64,000 nt of DNA from Plumapathes pennacea (lineage: Eukaryota; Cnidaria; Anthozoa; Antipatharia; Myriopathidae), in NCBI GenBank assembly GCA_964036295.1, contig OZ038462.1, positions 35,732,355-35,796,354 of the forward strand. The letters run 5' to 3'. Below the pieces are notes generated by a model. It saw only the letters and a program-made list of their open reading frames with translations. It ran no database searches and was not told the origin of the DNA. This document shows positions 22,274-32,345 of the stretch, piece by piece (positions within the stretch are counted from its first letter, which is position 1; each line of letters starts with the position of its first letter). The translations under genes and the position numbers were made by a program.

Positions 22274-25200
22274 TTAAGGTCTAACAAGCAATGCGGACAC
22301 TGCATCGTCCATGTCTCTGACGGATAACAGTTTCTCGAGACTGTCTTGAAATGTAATGATTCGCTTAAAATCTACACGTTCAAGGTCTGGGCTGTAATCC
22401 ATTAGGCGCTTGGCCTTGTCCATTGGTAAGGACGTCTTGGAAAAGTCATGGTTGTATAGTGGCTTCCAGACACGTGATCTTGTCAGTCGGGAGCGGCGTC
22501 CAGTTGGGGCGTAAGTGTGAGCAACAACGGTCTCTCTCTCTTCGTCGAGTTCCATTATCTTTCCAACCAAGAATCCTTCTTCTATGTTAGCTCGATGGAA
22601 GGCAGCTTTGTCCAGGATGACATTGTAAGCTCCTCCAGAGGCGTCTCCTTCTAATGATAAGTAAGGGCAGTGAGCGGTGAGACCACGCATTCTCCCGAGT
22701 TTGGTTAAGATCTGTCTAGATGGCGGAAAAACTGAGTAGAGGTGCTTGCAGGCTTCGCTGACTGGTGCCTTACCCAGTGGCTCTAAGTATTGTGCAAGTC
22801 TGAGTGAGATCCCTTCGTCCGGTTGGTCTCCGCGTGCTGGTAAATACATGATGAATCGACCAGGTTGATACTGTGTCCTCTCTGTGGGACTCCTTGCTTC
22901 GGGAATGCGCTGCTGACACGGACCTCTGATATCGTTCGGATCAGCGTTTGGGACTGGTATCAACTTCTCAACGTTTGTGGGAGGCAGTTCGTCGTTTGTC
23001 TCACAGTGTCGAAGGCGGTACAAGTCGCTGTCTTTAAGGCGTTCGATCACGATGTAGGGGCCTGCATATCTTCGAATAAGCTTGGTAGCTGAGCCTTTCT
23101 CTACGTTTGAAGGGGGTGGTTTTCGTACTAAGACTTGTTGTCCGATCTTGAAGTCTCTTGACCGAGCTCCAAGGTCGTAGTAATCTCTCTGTCGTCTTCT
23201 AAGGTCTACTTTGATGCTTGAGAAGAGCTTGTGTGCTTCGTGGATTCTTTGCACCAGGAACTTGGCGTACTCGTTCCTGCTGATTGGTTCACTTGGTAGT
23301 TGAAGAGCCACGGTCTCGGGCGACGTTGCATGGCGTCCAAACATCAGCAAAAAGGGGGTGATACCATCGGTTCCATCAATCATTGAGGTGTTGTGCGAGT
23401 ATACGGCGGGTTGCAAATAATCCTCCCACTGTCTTTGCCACTTGGAAGCAAAGATGGCTAGGGCAGAGTTTAGGAATCGGTGCACACGTTCTGTCGCTCC
23501 GTTGGATCGGGGTCGGTAGCTAGAAGTAAAGACTTGCTTGATTGACAACAATCTAGAAAGTTCGCGTAGAACGGCGTTCAAGAATTCTCCTCCGCGGTCA
23601 CTAAGCAAGACCGATGGGAAGTCTAGCTTCAGAAATACGTGGTCAAATATTGCTCTGGCAGCGGTTGTGGCACTCTTGTCCATGGTTGGGATTGCCACGA
23701 GGAAGTGTGAAAACGGACAGACGGCGGTGAGGATGTAGCGGTTTCCGTTTGTTGACTTTGGAAATGGTCCAACGAAGTCAATTCCGAGCACGTGCATTGG
23801 TTTGTCATACGATCTGACATGCATAGGGCCATGTGGCTGGTCGATGGATTTGTGTTGGAGACACTCTAAGCATCTTGCTACCCAGCGTCTGACGGCTTTC
23901 CCCATTCCTCTCCAATAGAAATCTCGAGCTAGTGCGTTGTACGTGGTGTCCCGTCCTCTGTGCATTCCTAAGGTGGAGTCGTGATAGGCACGGAGCAACT
24001 TGTACTTAAAGTTCTTGTTGTCAGGAACAAAGATGCGGAGATGGCCAGGGTCATCATGAAATTCGTCTGAGTACATGATGAGTCCTTCGACGACGACACA
24101 TTTTCGCGCGAGATTTTGAGTTTGAGCCTTTTGTCTTGATGAGAGATCCTTCAGAACCGTGCTGTCACTTCCGGCTAGCAAGTACTTGTACAGTGTTTGT
24201 AGAGTAGGGTCTTGCAGCTGAAGCTTGATGAACTCCGTCCGAGGTAAACCAAGGTTGACGAATGGACTGTTCGTAGCTGGGGCAACAGGGGTCTTGGGCG
24301 GGGTTTCGTCAGTCTCAACTAGCTTCTGTCTTAGAGGAGCCGTTGCCAGAGCGAGACTTGCGCACAGTGGTGCTGGGCATGGTGTCGCTCGATAGGCGTC
24401 AAGTCCCAATGCTGAAACCAGATACGCTGATGTATCTATAGGTAGCAGCGTGTCGACAGGGGCTGGGTTTGATTCAGCAGGTTCTTCGTGAACAGTTTGT
24501 CCCAAGGGGTAACGTGAGAGTGCGTCAGGGGCTGTATTGGTGTTACCAGGGCGATGGCGTAGCTCAAAGTCGTATTCTGCCAAGAGTGATGCCCATCGCG
24601 CGAGCTTGGCTTTCTGTGGGGCTATGGAACATAGCCATTTCAAGTTAGCATGGTCGGTCTCCACGATGAACTTGCTTCCCAAAAGGTATGGTCGCCACTG
24701 TTCGACTGCCCATTTCACTGCGTACAGTTCTTGTTCGCGAGTGTCCCAGCGTTGCTGGGTGGGTGACAGAGCTTGGCTTGCATACTGGAGGGGTCTTAAG
24801 TGGTGATGATCATCCTCTTGCATCAGCACCGCGCCAACGCCTAACTTGCTCGCGTCCGTATGAACATGAAATGTTTTGGACCAATCTGGGTACTGTAACA
24901 TGACATCTGGACCTGTTAGGGCGTTCTTCAAGTCGATGAATTCGGCTTCGACTTCCTTGGTTGCTGTAAACTTCCTGTCTTTCTTAAGAAGCTGTCGTAA
25001 GTGGTACGTTCGTTGTGCAAAGTGTTGGATGTGATGCCTGTAGAAGCCAATCACACCAAGGAACTTCATCACGGCGGTCTGGGAGTTGACCATGGGGAAG
25101 TTAGTGATAGCTTGTACTTTCTTGGGGTCTGGAATGCGGCCATGTGGGGTAACGACATGTCCCAAAACTTCTAGGTTCGTCGAGAAGAAGGAACATTTCG

Positions 25201-28200
25201 AGGGTTTGAACTGCATTCCTACTTTCACAGCTCGTTCGAATATCTTCCTGTAATGTTCCAAGGCACTGCCGTCAGAGAGGCTTCTGACGCATAAGTCATC
25301 TACATATGGCATGCAGAATCCTTCTTGATTGTCGCTGCTTCCAGTGACGTTTCCCATCAAGTAATCCGAAAATGTAGCTTGCATGAGGCGTTGGAAGGTT
25401 GCACCGGCCGTCTTAAGGCCAAAAGGCATTGAAATGAATTCAAATAGTCCACAATGAGTGACCACTGCTGTTTTCTCTCTGTCCTCTTCTCGCACAGGGA
25501 CTTGCCAGTATCCATTTGCGAGATCCAGCTTGGCAAACGATTTTCCACCACCAAGCCAGTCTAAGATGTCGATGACTTGAGGGAGAGGAAAGCCATCACT
25601 CTTTGTGACAGAATTAAGAGCACGATAGTCAACAACAAACCTTGGGGGCTGTGGTTTGCCTTGAACAGCTTTGCGGCGCACGAGTATGGCTGGGGCACCC
25701 CAAGGGGACTTGGATGGTCGTATGATTTGCTGGCATAGCATATCATTGATCTGAGTGCGGACACCCTGAAGTTCAGTTGGCGACATTCTATAAGGCGGTC
25801 TATAGCAAGGTGGGGCGTCACCAGTATCAATGCGATGTTCAGTGCCACTGATGCGTCGGAGTGGCGCTCCTGGTAGGAGGAATGCTTGAGGGTACTGCCG
25901 GAGCAAGTCATCAAATTGGTTGAGGACTGTTGGATCTACATGCTTGTATTCGTCTGTGTCCAATTGCAACTCGTGGCGCAGCTTCTGGTGGTATTCTTCA
26001 GAGAATGGATCAAGGGGGTGACCAGACTGTGGGGGTAGGTCTCTATCATCCGGGTCACCTTGCTGATTGAATGGTGTAAGGGTTGAAGATTGTTGGACGA
26101 GGCCTGCTTCAACCATTTCTCTGGCAGCTGCTGGAGGCAGGTAGTTTTTTGCTGCGGGTTTCCCACTTAAATCATTGGCTTGTTGAGACTTAGTGTCACT
26201 AGGGTGATCGCTTATGCTTTGGCTCAGTAAGGAATCAGACAAGTCCAATGATGCACAAAGAGTTTCAGTTGTAAATTCAGATGCATCATGAAAAGTAGCT
26301 TTGTTTTCGTCAGAGCTCGCAGAAATGTTACCAAAAGTCATGGAATTGGCAATTTTAGCTTTTTTCTTGGTGCATTGAACAAGGACATTCATGGCAAGAG
26401 GCTGACTGAACTCTGGAAGGGCATCAGGCTGTGGATCACAGGCTGTTGGAAATTCCATTACAGGGCGTATTTGTGTAGCACTGAGGGGGCCACTAAGGAC
26501 TTTCACGCCGGGTTCAAGTTCATGACCAGTAAGCCATAGGTCAGGGCCCATGAGTCCGGTGGACGCAGCACTGAGAGTGAGGTAGGCGGTCACGAGGTTG
26601 AGGCCTCGGTGAACAATGGTTTGACTCGGTGAGGGGTTGGTGATAGGTCTTCCTGTCAGAAGGCATGTCACAGCGACGTGGGGTGTCTGCGAGGATGGTT
26701 TATCACAAGGGACTGTGAAATTCATGGCTGGATGACGAAATGTCACAGTTTTTGCGCTGTGGTCAGACAAGGCTTGAGTGGCCTCTAAGTGATTTTCACC
26801 AAATAAGAGGGGCCACGACATGTTAGGGACAACCAAAGCAACATGGATAGTCTCTTTGCCAGGCATCCATAGGATTGGTACTTCTTGAACTGCTACTGCA
26901 TTGAGGGACGACCGGTTGTCTGCCATCTGTACTGGTACTGGCTTCTCTAGTTTTCTGTAGCTTAATTCTGGTCTTGCTGACTGAATATGCTGGGCATGAG
27001 CAAGGCTGCATAGGGTAACAGAACAACAGGAGTCGATTGGAAGCTGTAATGGTGAGCCAGCAGATGTGACGGTGCATGACAGGATGCTGCGGTTGAGGTT
27101 GACAGCTAATCCGTTGGATTCTGGACAAGTAGGCATGCCAAAGAGAGCTGGTCCATGAGAGTGAGTTGTGCTTGGGTCACGTGACTGAGCAGAGTTAGAG
27201 GCAGACTGGTTGGCGAGAGCTTGTGAGCGATCTTCGTGATTGGCGTTCTTGCAGCCAGGTTTAGAGCAACTATCACACTGGTGTAAGCGGCCGTACTTAC
27301 AGGACTGGTCTGCCAAGGTGCACGGTGAACGCTGGTGCTTATTCCAAAGGCGACAAATCTCTTTCGCGCGGGTGCCAGGTACATGTGCTTTCGGAGGGCG
27401 ACAGTTTGTAGGGCAATTTCGTTTCAAGTGTCCCACTTTGTTGCATTGATAGCATCTTTGAGAGGTGGAATTTGCGGCTAAAACTTTCGGCGTATTTCCA
27501 CTGCTCGACCTGCTGGGGCTGGTTGTGCCGCTGTTCACGGGGTTGAATGAACGTTCAATTCGCTTGGCGGCTTCGATAACATCGCTCAAGGTATCGAAAT
27601 CTTCTGCTTTCAGCACTAGGTGTCGTTGTATCTCGCTTCTGGTTTTCGAGATGAAGTGTGACATAATGAACTGCGGGGAGCTTTGTTCCACGGTTTCGCC
27701 GAGTTTCGCCAGTTGATGCAAATTGTTTTTAAAGCGAAACGCGAAGCGATCGATTGGCTCCGTCGCCAGTTGTTTCATCGTAGAAAATTCAGACGCCAGT
27801 CGACGGCGTTGAACGTCCTGAGGCTCAGCAAATGTTTTAGAAAGAGCGTTCTTTAGGCTTTCTAACTTTTGCTGTGTTGTGGTTTCCCCCGTAAATTTCA
27901 TTTTCTCCATGGCGAGGACAGAATTTGGCCACTCGCCCACGCAGGCTTGTTGGAGCAAGGCCAGCTGTGTTTTGATGTTCAGGTGGGATGATTTTTCGTT
28001 GAACGATTCTAAAAATTCCTCTACGTTGTCGTGTCCTGTGTTGTCATACGTGAATGTGGGCAGTTGAAGCGCTGGCATCCGAAGCGGTGCAGTGTGTTCG
28101 GGTGTCGCATTCACGCCATGTGCGAGCAAACTTTCAGTTAGTTGCGTAATCTGTGCTGTTGTCGCTTTTTGTGCCTCGGCTTGTTGTTTCACCACAGCTG

Positions 28201-28243
28201 TGAGGCCAGCGAGGAGTCCTCTGAGTTCCTCTGTCGTTGACAT
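22274..28243 (-). CDS. Gypsy Gag-Pol polyprotein (single frame, 1989 aa)
   Basis: Start chosen at ATG 28243, the first Met after the 5' LTR; the frame stays open upstream into the LTR but with no ATG. Domains by approximate residue: Gag; a CCHC knuckle (CYQCNKVGHLKRNC, ~262); an aspartic-protease-like segment (LPIDSCCSVTL, ~404); reverse transcriptase (~800-1010) with YVDD at ~980; RNase H (HTDASKLGVGAVL, ~1126); integrase HHCC zinc region (~1419-1458); and the integrase DDE core (GIDFVGPF ~1483, SDRGGEF ~1544, E of GATERVH ~1581). After the integrase comes a roughly 300-residue tail with a charged, aromatic-rich segment (FLVGKIMELD...RVWKPLYNH, ~1891) that may be a chromatin-reader-like fold. 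Gag and Pol are fused with no frameshift. The protease catalytic triplet reads DSC instead of the usual DSG or DTG. Confidence 0.93.
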   Translation of the reverse strand: MSTTEELRGLLAGLTAVVKQQAEAQKATTAQITQLTESLLAHGVNATPEHTAPLRMPALQLPTFTYDNTGHDNVEEFLESFNEKSSHLNIKTQLALLQQACVGEWPNSVLAMEKMKFTGETTTQQKLESLKNALSKTFAEPQDVQRRRLASEFSTMKQLATEPIDRFAFRFKNNLHQLAKLGETVEQSSPQFIMSHFISKTRSEIQRHLVLKAEDFDTLSDVIEAAKRIERSFNPVNSGTTSPSRSSSGNTPKVLAANSTSQRCYQCNKVGHLKRNCPTNCRPPKAHVPGTRAKEICRLWNKHQRSPCTLADQSCKYGRLHQCDSCSKPGCKNANHEDRSQALANQSASNSAQSRDPSTTHSHGPALFGMPTCPESNGLAVNLNRSILSCTVTSAGSPLQLPIDSCCSVTLCSLAHAQHIQSARPELSYRKLEKPVPVQMADNRSSLNAVAVQEVPILWMPGKETIHVALVVPNMSWPLLFGENHLEATQALSDHSAKTVTFRHPAMNFTVPCDKPSSQTPHVAVTCLLTGRPITNPSPSQTIVHRGLNLVTAYLTLSAASTGLMGPDLWLTGHELEPGVKVLSGPLSATQIRPVMEFPTACDPQPDALPEFSQPLAMNVLVQCTKKKAKIANSMTFGNISASSDENKATFHDASEFTTETLCASLDLSDSLLSQSISDHPSDTKSQQANDLSGKPAAKNYLPPAAAREMVEAGLVQQSSTLTPFNQQGDPDDRDLPPQSGHPLDPFSEEYHQKLRHELQLDTDEYKHVDPTVLNQFDDLLRQYPQAFLLPGAPLRRISGTEHRIDTGDAPPCYRPPYRMSPTELQGVRTQINDMLCQQIIRPSKSPWGAPAILVRRKAVQGKPQPPRFVVDYRALNSVTKSDGFPLPQVIDILDWLGGGKSFAKLDLANGYWQVPVREEDREKTAVVTHCGLFEFISMPFGLKTAGATFQRLMQATFSDYLMGNVTGSSDNQEGFCMPYVDDLCVRSLSDGSALEHYRKIFERAVKVGMQFKPSKCSFFSTNLEVLGHVVTPHGRIPDPKKVQAITNFPMVNSQTAVMKFLGVIGFYRHHIQHFAQRTYHLRQLLKKDRKFTATKEVEAEFIDLKNALTGPDVMLQYPDWSKTFHVHTDASKLGVGAVLMQEDDHHHLRPLQYASQALSPTQQRWDTREQELYAVKWAVEQWRPYLLGSKFIVETDHANLKWLCSIAPQKAKLARWASLLAEYDFELRHRPGNTNTAPDALSRYPLGQTVHEEPAESNPAPVDTLLPIDTSAYLVSALGLDAYRATPCPAPLCASLALATAPLRQKLVETDETPPKTPVAPATNSPFVNLGLPRTEFIKLQLQDPTLQTLYKYLLAGSDSTVLKDLSSRQKAQTQNLARKCVVVEGLIMYSDEFHDDPGHLRIFVPDNKNFKYKLLRAYHDSTLGMHRGRDTTYNALARDFYWRGMGKAVRRWVARCLECLQHKSIDQPHGPMHVRSYDKPMHVLGIDFVGPFPKSTNGNRYILTAVCPFSHFLVAIPTMDKSATTAARAIFDHVFLKLDFPSVLLSDRGGEFLNAVLRELSRLLSIKQVFTSSYRPRSNGATERVHRFLNSALAIFASKWQRQWEDYLQPAVYSHNTSMIDGTDGITPFLLMFGRHATSPETVALQLPSEPISRNEYAKFLVQRIHEAHKLFSSIKVDLRRRQRDYYDLGARSRDFKIGQQVLVRKPPPSNVEKGSATKLIRRYAGPYIVIERLKDSDLYRLRHCETNDELPPTNVEKLIPVPNADPNDIRGPCQQRIPEARSPTERTQYQPGRFIMYLPARGDQPDEGISLRLAQYLEPLGKAPVSEACKHLYSVFPPSRQILTKLGRMRGLTAHCPYLSLEGDASGGAYNVILDKAAFHRANIEEGFLVGKIMELDEERETVVAHTYAPTGRRSRLTRSRVWKPLYNHDFSKTSLPMDKAKRLMDYSPDLERVDFKRIITFQDSLEKLLSVRDMDDAVSALLVRP

Positions 28244-28253
28244 TCCGGGTTTT

Positions 28254-28266
28254 GAATTCTCCACCA
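28254..28266 (-). promoter_or_regulatory. Putative tRNA primer-binding site
   Basis: TGGTGGAGAATTC on the sense strand, 3 nt after the 5' LTR end. The leading TGG complements the universal tRNA CCA end. The matching tRNA was not identified. Confidence 0.6.
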
Positions 28267-28269
28267 AGT

Positions 28270-28442
28270 TGTAACAGTTAAATCTCCAGTAAATATCGAG
28301 GACTTCGCATAACGACAACAACACTTTTAATCTCGTCGTGAACTTCTTCCGAAAACTACTTCGTAGCACGTGATGTGCTAAATATGGTAACCGGAACCGG
28401 AAACGAATAAAGGAACAGAATCGATAGCTAAATCCGGTTACA
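28270..28442 (-). repeat. 5' LTR of Gypsy element
   Basis: Identical to 22010-22182. Transcription of the element would start inside it on the minus strand. Confidence 0.95.
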
Positions 28443-28446
28443 TTGC

Positions 28447-29075
28447 CCGGGGGGGGGGGGGGGGGGGGATGTGCGAGTTTCGAATTGATCGGTACATAAG
28501 TAGGTCGACACTCAGTCGATACGCGGTCGATACGTTGACCAAGTATCGCACCCGCATCGACCGAGTGTTGGCCGACATATTGACCGATAGGTCAACTGTC
28601 GGTGGTATATCGACGGACTGGAGAAATAAACAAGGACTAAAGCTTTGGATATTTATACTTGAGGAAAGGACAGCCCTTTATGTCTGAGGTTTGGGTTTTT
28701 ACGTACGTTTATAGCTACGACAGTTCCGTTACCGTTATTTGAAAATATATAACTTATTTTTAGTTGATTAACAGAAAGTTATGGTTCGTAAATAAATGCT
28801 CAAAATACACAAAACTCAAAGTGTCACCGATACCTCGATCGGTCACTATTGGTCAAGTATCGGTCAAGTATCGACCGAGTGTCGACCGACATTTCGGTCG
28901 ATATAGCGGTCGATACTCGACCGACACTCGACTGATACTTGACCGATATGTCGTCCACACACAAGGACGATATATCGACCGATTGTCGGCCGATACTCGG
29001 TACAGTATCGATCGAGTGTCGGTCGACATATCGACCGACACTGTCGGCCGATACCTCGCCGACACTACCTTTAGT
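28447..29075. repeat. G tract plus TCGACCGATA-rich array
   Basis: After the G tract (28447-28469) comes a region dense in the decamer TCGACCGATA and its complement: 28500-28620, then an AT-rich break (28625-28825), then about 20 copies between 28835 and 29065 in both orientations. The alternation of strands gives the array dyad symmetry, so overlapping frames on both strands here are by-products. It is the outer part of the same MITE that begins at 21126. Confidence 0.7.
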
Positions 29076-29249
29076 ACACATGATCTGTCAAACTTACTCA
29101 ATTCATATTACTGATCTATGAAATTATCAATAAAACTACAGTTCTCAGTGTCAACTAAACTTACAACTTACAACATAGACTAAATACACGTGGGCTATGT
29201 CGCTCATAGATGCGAGCTATGAGGCTGTGGGCTATTTTCGTGGGCTATG

Positions 29250-29735
29250 CACCGGTTACCAACCGGTGTCGGACACATGCAGACTGCAGACCGCAAACTA
29301 GCAAGCGATTCTGCTTTCAATTCAAAGAGAATACGAAGACTACGGCTTTCGCCGCACCCCTCTCCCCTCCGCCACATTTTGCGCTCGTCTCAATTTTAGC
29401 GCGGTTTATCACAATGATATGCTATGATCTGCTATGATCTTCTCTTTTTCTCGGAAACGCTTGCTAGGAAAGAATTTCCACACTGATCCGATAAGTCGGT
29501 TTGGATGATATTGTTCGTCAGGTTTAAGGAAAAGCGATTTTTAAGACTTTTACGAAGCGAACGGGACGGAGAACGGCTTGGCTTTATATTTCGCGGCATT
29601 GAGTAGTTATATGTGTTTTGTTTTGTTTCACTTTATAAATCTGGAATGCAATCTGCAGTCTGCAGTCTGCAGTCTGCGGTGTGCAGTCTGCAGTCTGCAT
29701 ATGTCCGACACCGGTTACCAACTGCACTCAGTGAG
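29250..29735. mobile_element. MITE with CTGCAGT-repeat inverted ends
   Basis: The left end GGTTACCAACCGGTGTCGGA, then CATGCAGACTGCAGACC, is the inverse of the right end, GTCTGCAGTCTGCATATGTC and CGACACCGGTTACCAAC. The right arm holds about seven heptamer units CTGCAGT, the left arm two. A possible TGCAC duplication lies outside. No coding content. Confidence 0.65.
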
Positions 29736-30186
29736 ACAAAGAAACTGGTTTGACTCATCCAAATGTTAAGATGAACCGGCTCACGCATGCTCAACAAAGA
29801 AAAACGAGGTCCGACGTTTACTAGGAGGCTGTACTAGCAGGATACTAGTTTTGCGGACGATCGAAGCGACCGAGGCAATCATATGGAAACCAGGCTAAAG
29901 AGAGACTGTCCGTGACCAACCACCGTGATGAATTACGCAAGGTTCTAACCAAGGGCCTCCGAAGGGGGGCTAAAACACGAAACGAGCGAAACAATGAAAC
30001 AGCTTATTTTCAACTAAAAATTAACGGTAATTAACGGTATTCGAGCGGATCTTGGCGTTTTTGTTGATCACGGCGTAGGAAAACGTTTGCCCACGGAACC
30101 GCAACCGTTGGTGATAATTAAAATGTTTTTTGAAGAGAGCGTTATGTTAATTTACAGTGGGCGTGATGGTGACCCCACTTGGAATA
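29736..30186. other. No gene recognised
   Basis: Unique-looking DNA between two tandem-repeat-ended elements. Nothing coding is visible. Confidence 0.4.
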
Positions 30187-30939
30187 GGGCTATGTTTAAA
30201 ACCAGGAACCGGGAACCTGGGAATCTGGGAACCTAGGAACCTAGGAACCGGAACCTGAGAACCGGGAACCTGGAACCGGGAACCTGGGAACGGGGACCAG
30301 GAACCGGGAACGGGGAACCGGAAACATGAGAACCGGGACCAGGAATCGGGAACCGGGAATCGGAAACATTAACATTAATTCCAATTTGTGCTGCCTTGGC
30401 AAATCAGCAAAGTATTTCCTTTTCACTCATTGTTGAACAACTGTAACCGGAAAATAAAACAGAAAAAGCATAAGTATTAGGTTTAGTACTATTGCTGCAG
30501 GAGCACAAACTGAGGATAAGACTAGAATTTAGCATAATCTGTAGAATTAGAGGGCCCTATTGCATTTATTTGCTTTATTGTATAAAAATTCCATAGAAAT
30601 TTTGTAATTATCCGGTTTTGTTGTAGAGAAGTGTGCTACCAATTCAGTCCATTTTAGTTGTAAACAACTGTAACCGGCAGATAAACAGACAAATCATAAA
30701 CTTTCTTCATTAAGTGAAAACGATATCTTACAGAGGACAAGCGTTCAATAAAATTTTGTAATTTGTTTTGTTCCTAATTTCTGCGTTCCCTTTCCAATTT
30801 CAAGTTCCTGTGCCAGATTTCCAGATTCCTGGTTCCCAATTTCCCGTTCCCAAACGCCGATTCCCGTTTCCACGTTCCTGGTTCCTGATTCCCAGGTTCC
30901 CGGTTCCCCGTTCCCGGTTCCAAGTTTTAAACATAGCCA
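30187..30939. mobile_element. Element whose inverted ends are GGGAACC tandem repeats
   Basis: The left end GGCTATGTTTAAAACCAGG leads into about 20 degenerate units of GGAACCGGGAACCTG (30205-30366). The right side carries the inverse (30785-30925) and closes AAGTTTTAAACATAGCC. The roughly 400 bp between contain no recognisable gene. Frames on the minus strand at both arms are translations of the heptamer repeat. Confidence 0.7.
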
Positions 30940-31335
30940 TGAAATAGTCTCTTCAATGTAGTATTTTTCGTCGAGAGTTTTCGCCATTTTTTCGTTAGAA
31001 TATCCAGTGTGTGTGATTGGAAATCTGTTTTTTGATGCTGTTACTATACAAAATTTATAGTGCGTTACAGCACCTCCGGAAATACCGGAAATACCGGTGC
31101 ACAAGGACAGACTGGTGCCAACTTGACGCAACATGACAACGGGCTTGTTTATTTGAACAATAGGTTCAATAATCATCGTCAATATATAGGTATTAGTTAT
31201 TGTAGTTAATTTTAGTTAGGAATTCGTTGTTTCGCTGTAATGATCGGTATTAGTTTTTACCGTTAATTGCTCGCGGGGGCCTGGGGCCCACGAGAGCTTA
31301 AAAATGGGAATTTTAATTTTTTTTTTCCTTTTTGT
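30940..31335. other. No gene recognised
   Basis: AT-rich spacer between the tandem-repeat-ended element and the first full R1 copy. A short GGAAATACCGGAAATACCGG repeat lies at 31078-31098. Confidence 0.4.
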
Positions 31336-32345
31336 GGGTCGAGGATCAGCACACGGTGATTGGTTCATATCATCACGTGCTGGGCGATGACGTAATTGAC
31401 TTCGCTAAACAACTCGAGATGTGGCCAGTTAATTGCTCGTTACTTGTGTGTAAAAGTTAACTGCATCTCATCCAAACTCAACACCATTTGGCTCTGTGGA
31501 ATAGGCACGGATAAACTGGATTTTCGGGAACGATTTTGGCTCGCGTTCACCGCGGAAGCTTTGAGAATAGCCGTAAACAAATATTTTATGGTACCGCTGT
31601 CGCCGATAAATATTTAGTCCCGACGAAACTTTCTGTGGCGACACGAAATACTTTTGGGAAGATAACAGGGCGAAAGCAGAAACCAAAGCCACGGTGAGCT
31701 TTAGCCGTAAAACAATGACGCTTTATGCTTTACTCTGTACATGACATCTGTTGCCTCATAAAATTCTTCTGCGTATCGTACATTGCCTGTTGAAGTGTTT
31801 CTTTCATTCGATCATGTAGTCTTTGTTTCGCAATGGTCAGTGAATACCAGAAATGAAAAATACACCGAAATAATTCTGAGGATTGAGTTTGCAGTCACAA
31901 ATGGACTGAACACACTGTGAACAAAAGCGCAATAATATTGTAAACATCTCTCGTGTGACATTCCTCGCTGTCAATTTTATATTTGTTACAGAGCACGAAT
32001 ACTCGAAAGCCTGATAGAAGAAACGTATTGAGTTAACAAAAGAAAACACATAAGTAGTGAAGCGAAGGCTGAATTAATCGTGGCCTCTGATTAGAAATAT
32101 GAGTCAAGGTCAAACTGTCAAAATCGATTGTGCATAAAAAGATATGTCACGCATTCTCAAGATGCAGGGTCGCTCAACCTTTAAGAAGCAAGTGTATGAG
32201 TGTTGTAATAATAATTTTTAGTTTAATCAAGGTGTCAAAAGAGCAAGGTGTCAAAAGCCAAGTTCTCTATACTGTGTGATATTTTTATGGTGAGAAATTG
32301 GAAGTCTCTCTTGGGAGTTCCGCTCTTGTCCCCTACTTTCCATTT
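31336..32345 (-). repeat. Interspersed repeat R1, copy 2
   Basis: About 1 kb. It shares GATCAGCACACGGTGATTGG, GCGAAAGCAGAAACCAAAGC and GTGTTGTAATAATAATTTTT with the copy at 33288-34430 in the same order, and with 46820-47812 in reverse. No intact frame and no clear terminal repeats, so the class is unknown (possibly a SINE-like or MITE unit). Confidence 0.7.

Larger units (their letters stand above)
22010..28442 (-). mobile_element. Full-length Ty3/Gypsy LTR retrotransposon
   Basis: Two 173-bp LTRs (22010-22182 and 28270-28442) are identical by eye. They start TGTAAC and end GTTACA in inverted symmetry. A 4-bp target duplication TTGC lies outside (22006-22009 and 28443-28446). A primer-binding-site-like TGGTGGAGAATTC starts 3 nt inside the 5' LTR (from 28266 downward), and a purine-rich AAGGATGGAA precedes the 3' LTR. 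One long gag-pol frame fills the interior. Identical LTRs and an open frame suggest a recent insertion; whether it is still active cannot be told from sequence. Confidence 0.95.

Noticed and set aside
22865-28274. Plus-strand frames opposite the Gypsy polyprotein
   Set aside because: They are antisense shadows of one clear 1989-codon gene with ordered domains.
28244-28369. Gypsy polyprotein starting inside the 5' LTR
   Set aside because: The upstream extension begins at a GTG and has no ATG. The first Met after the primer-binding site (28243) gives a normal gag start.
28824-29121. Several frames on both strands in the TCGACCGATA array
   Set aside because: The 10-bp period and dyad symmetry keep many frames open; the translations are low-complexity.
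30241-31182. Pro/Phe/Arg-rich or Gly/Glu-rich frames at the GGGAACC arrays
   Set aside because: They are direct translations of the short tandem repeat.
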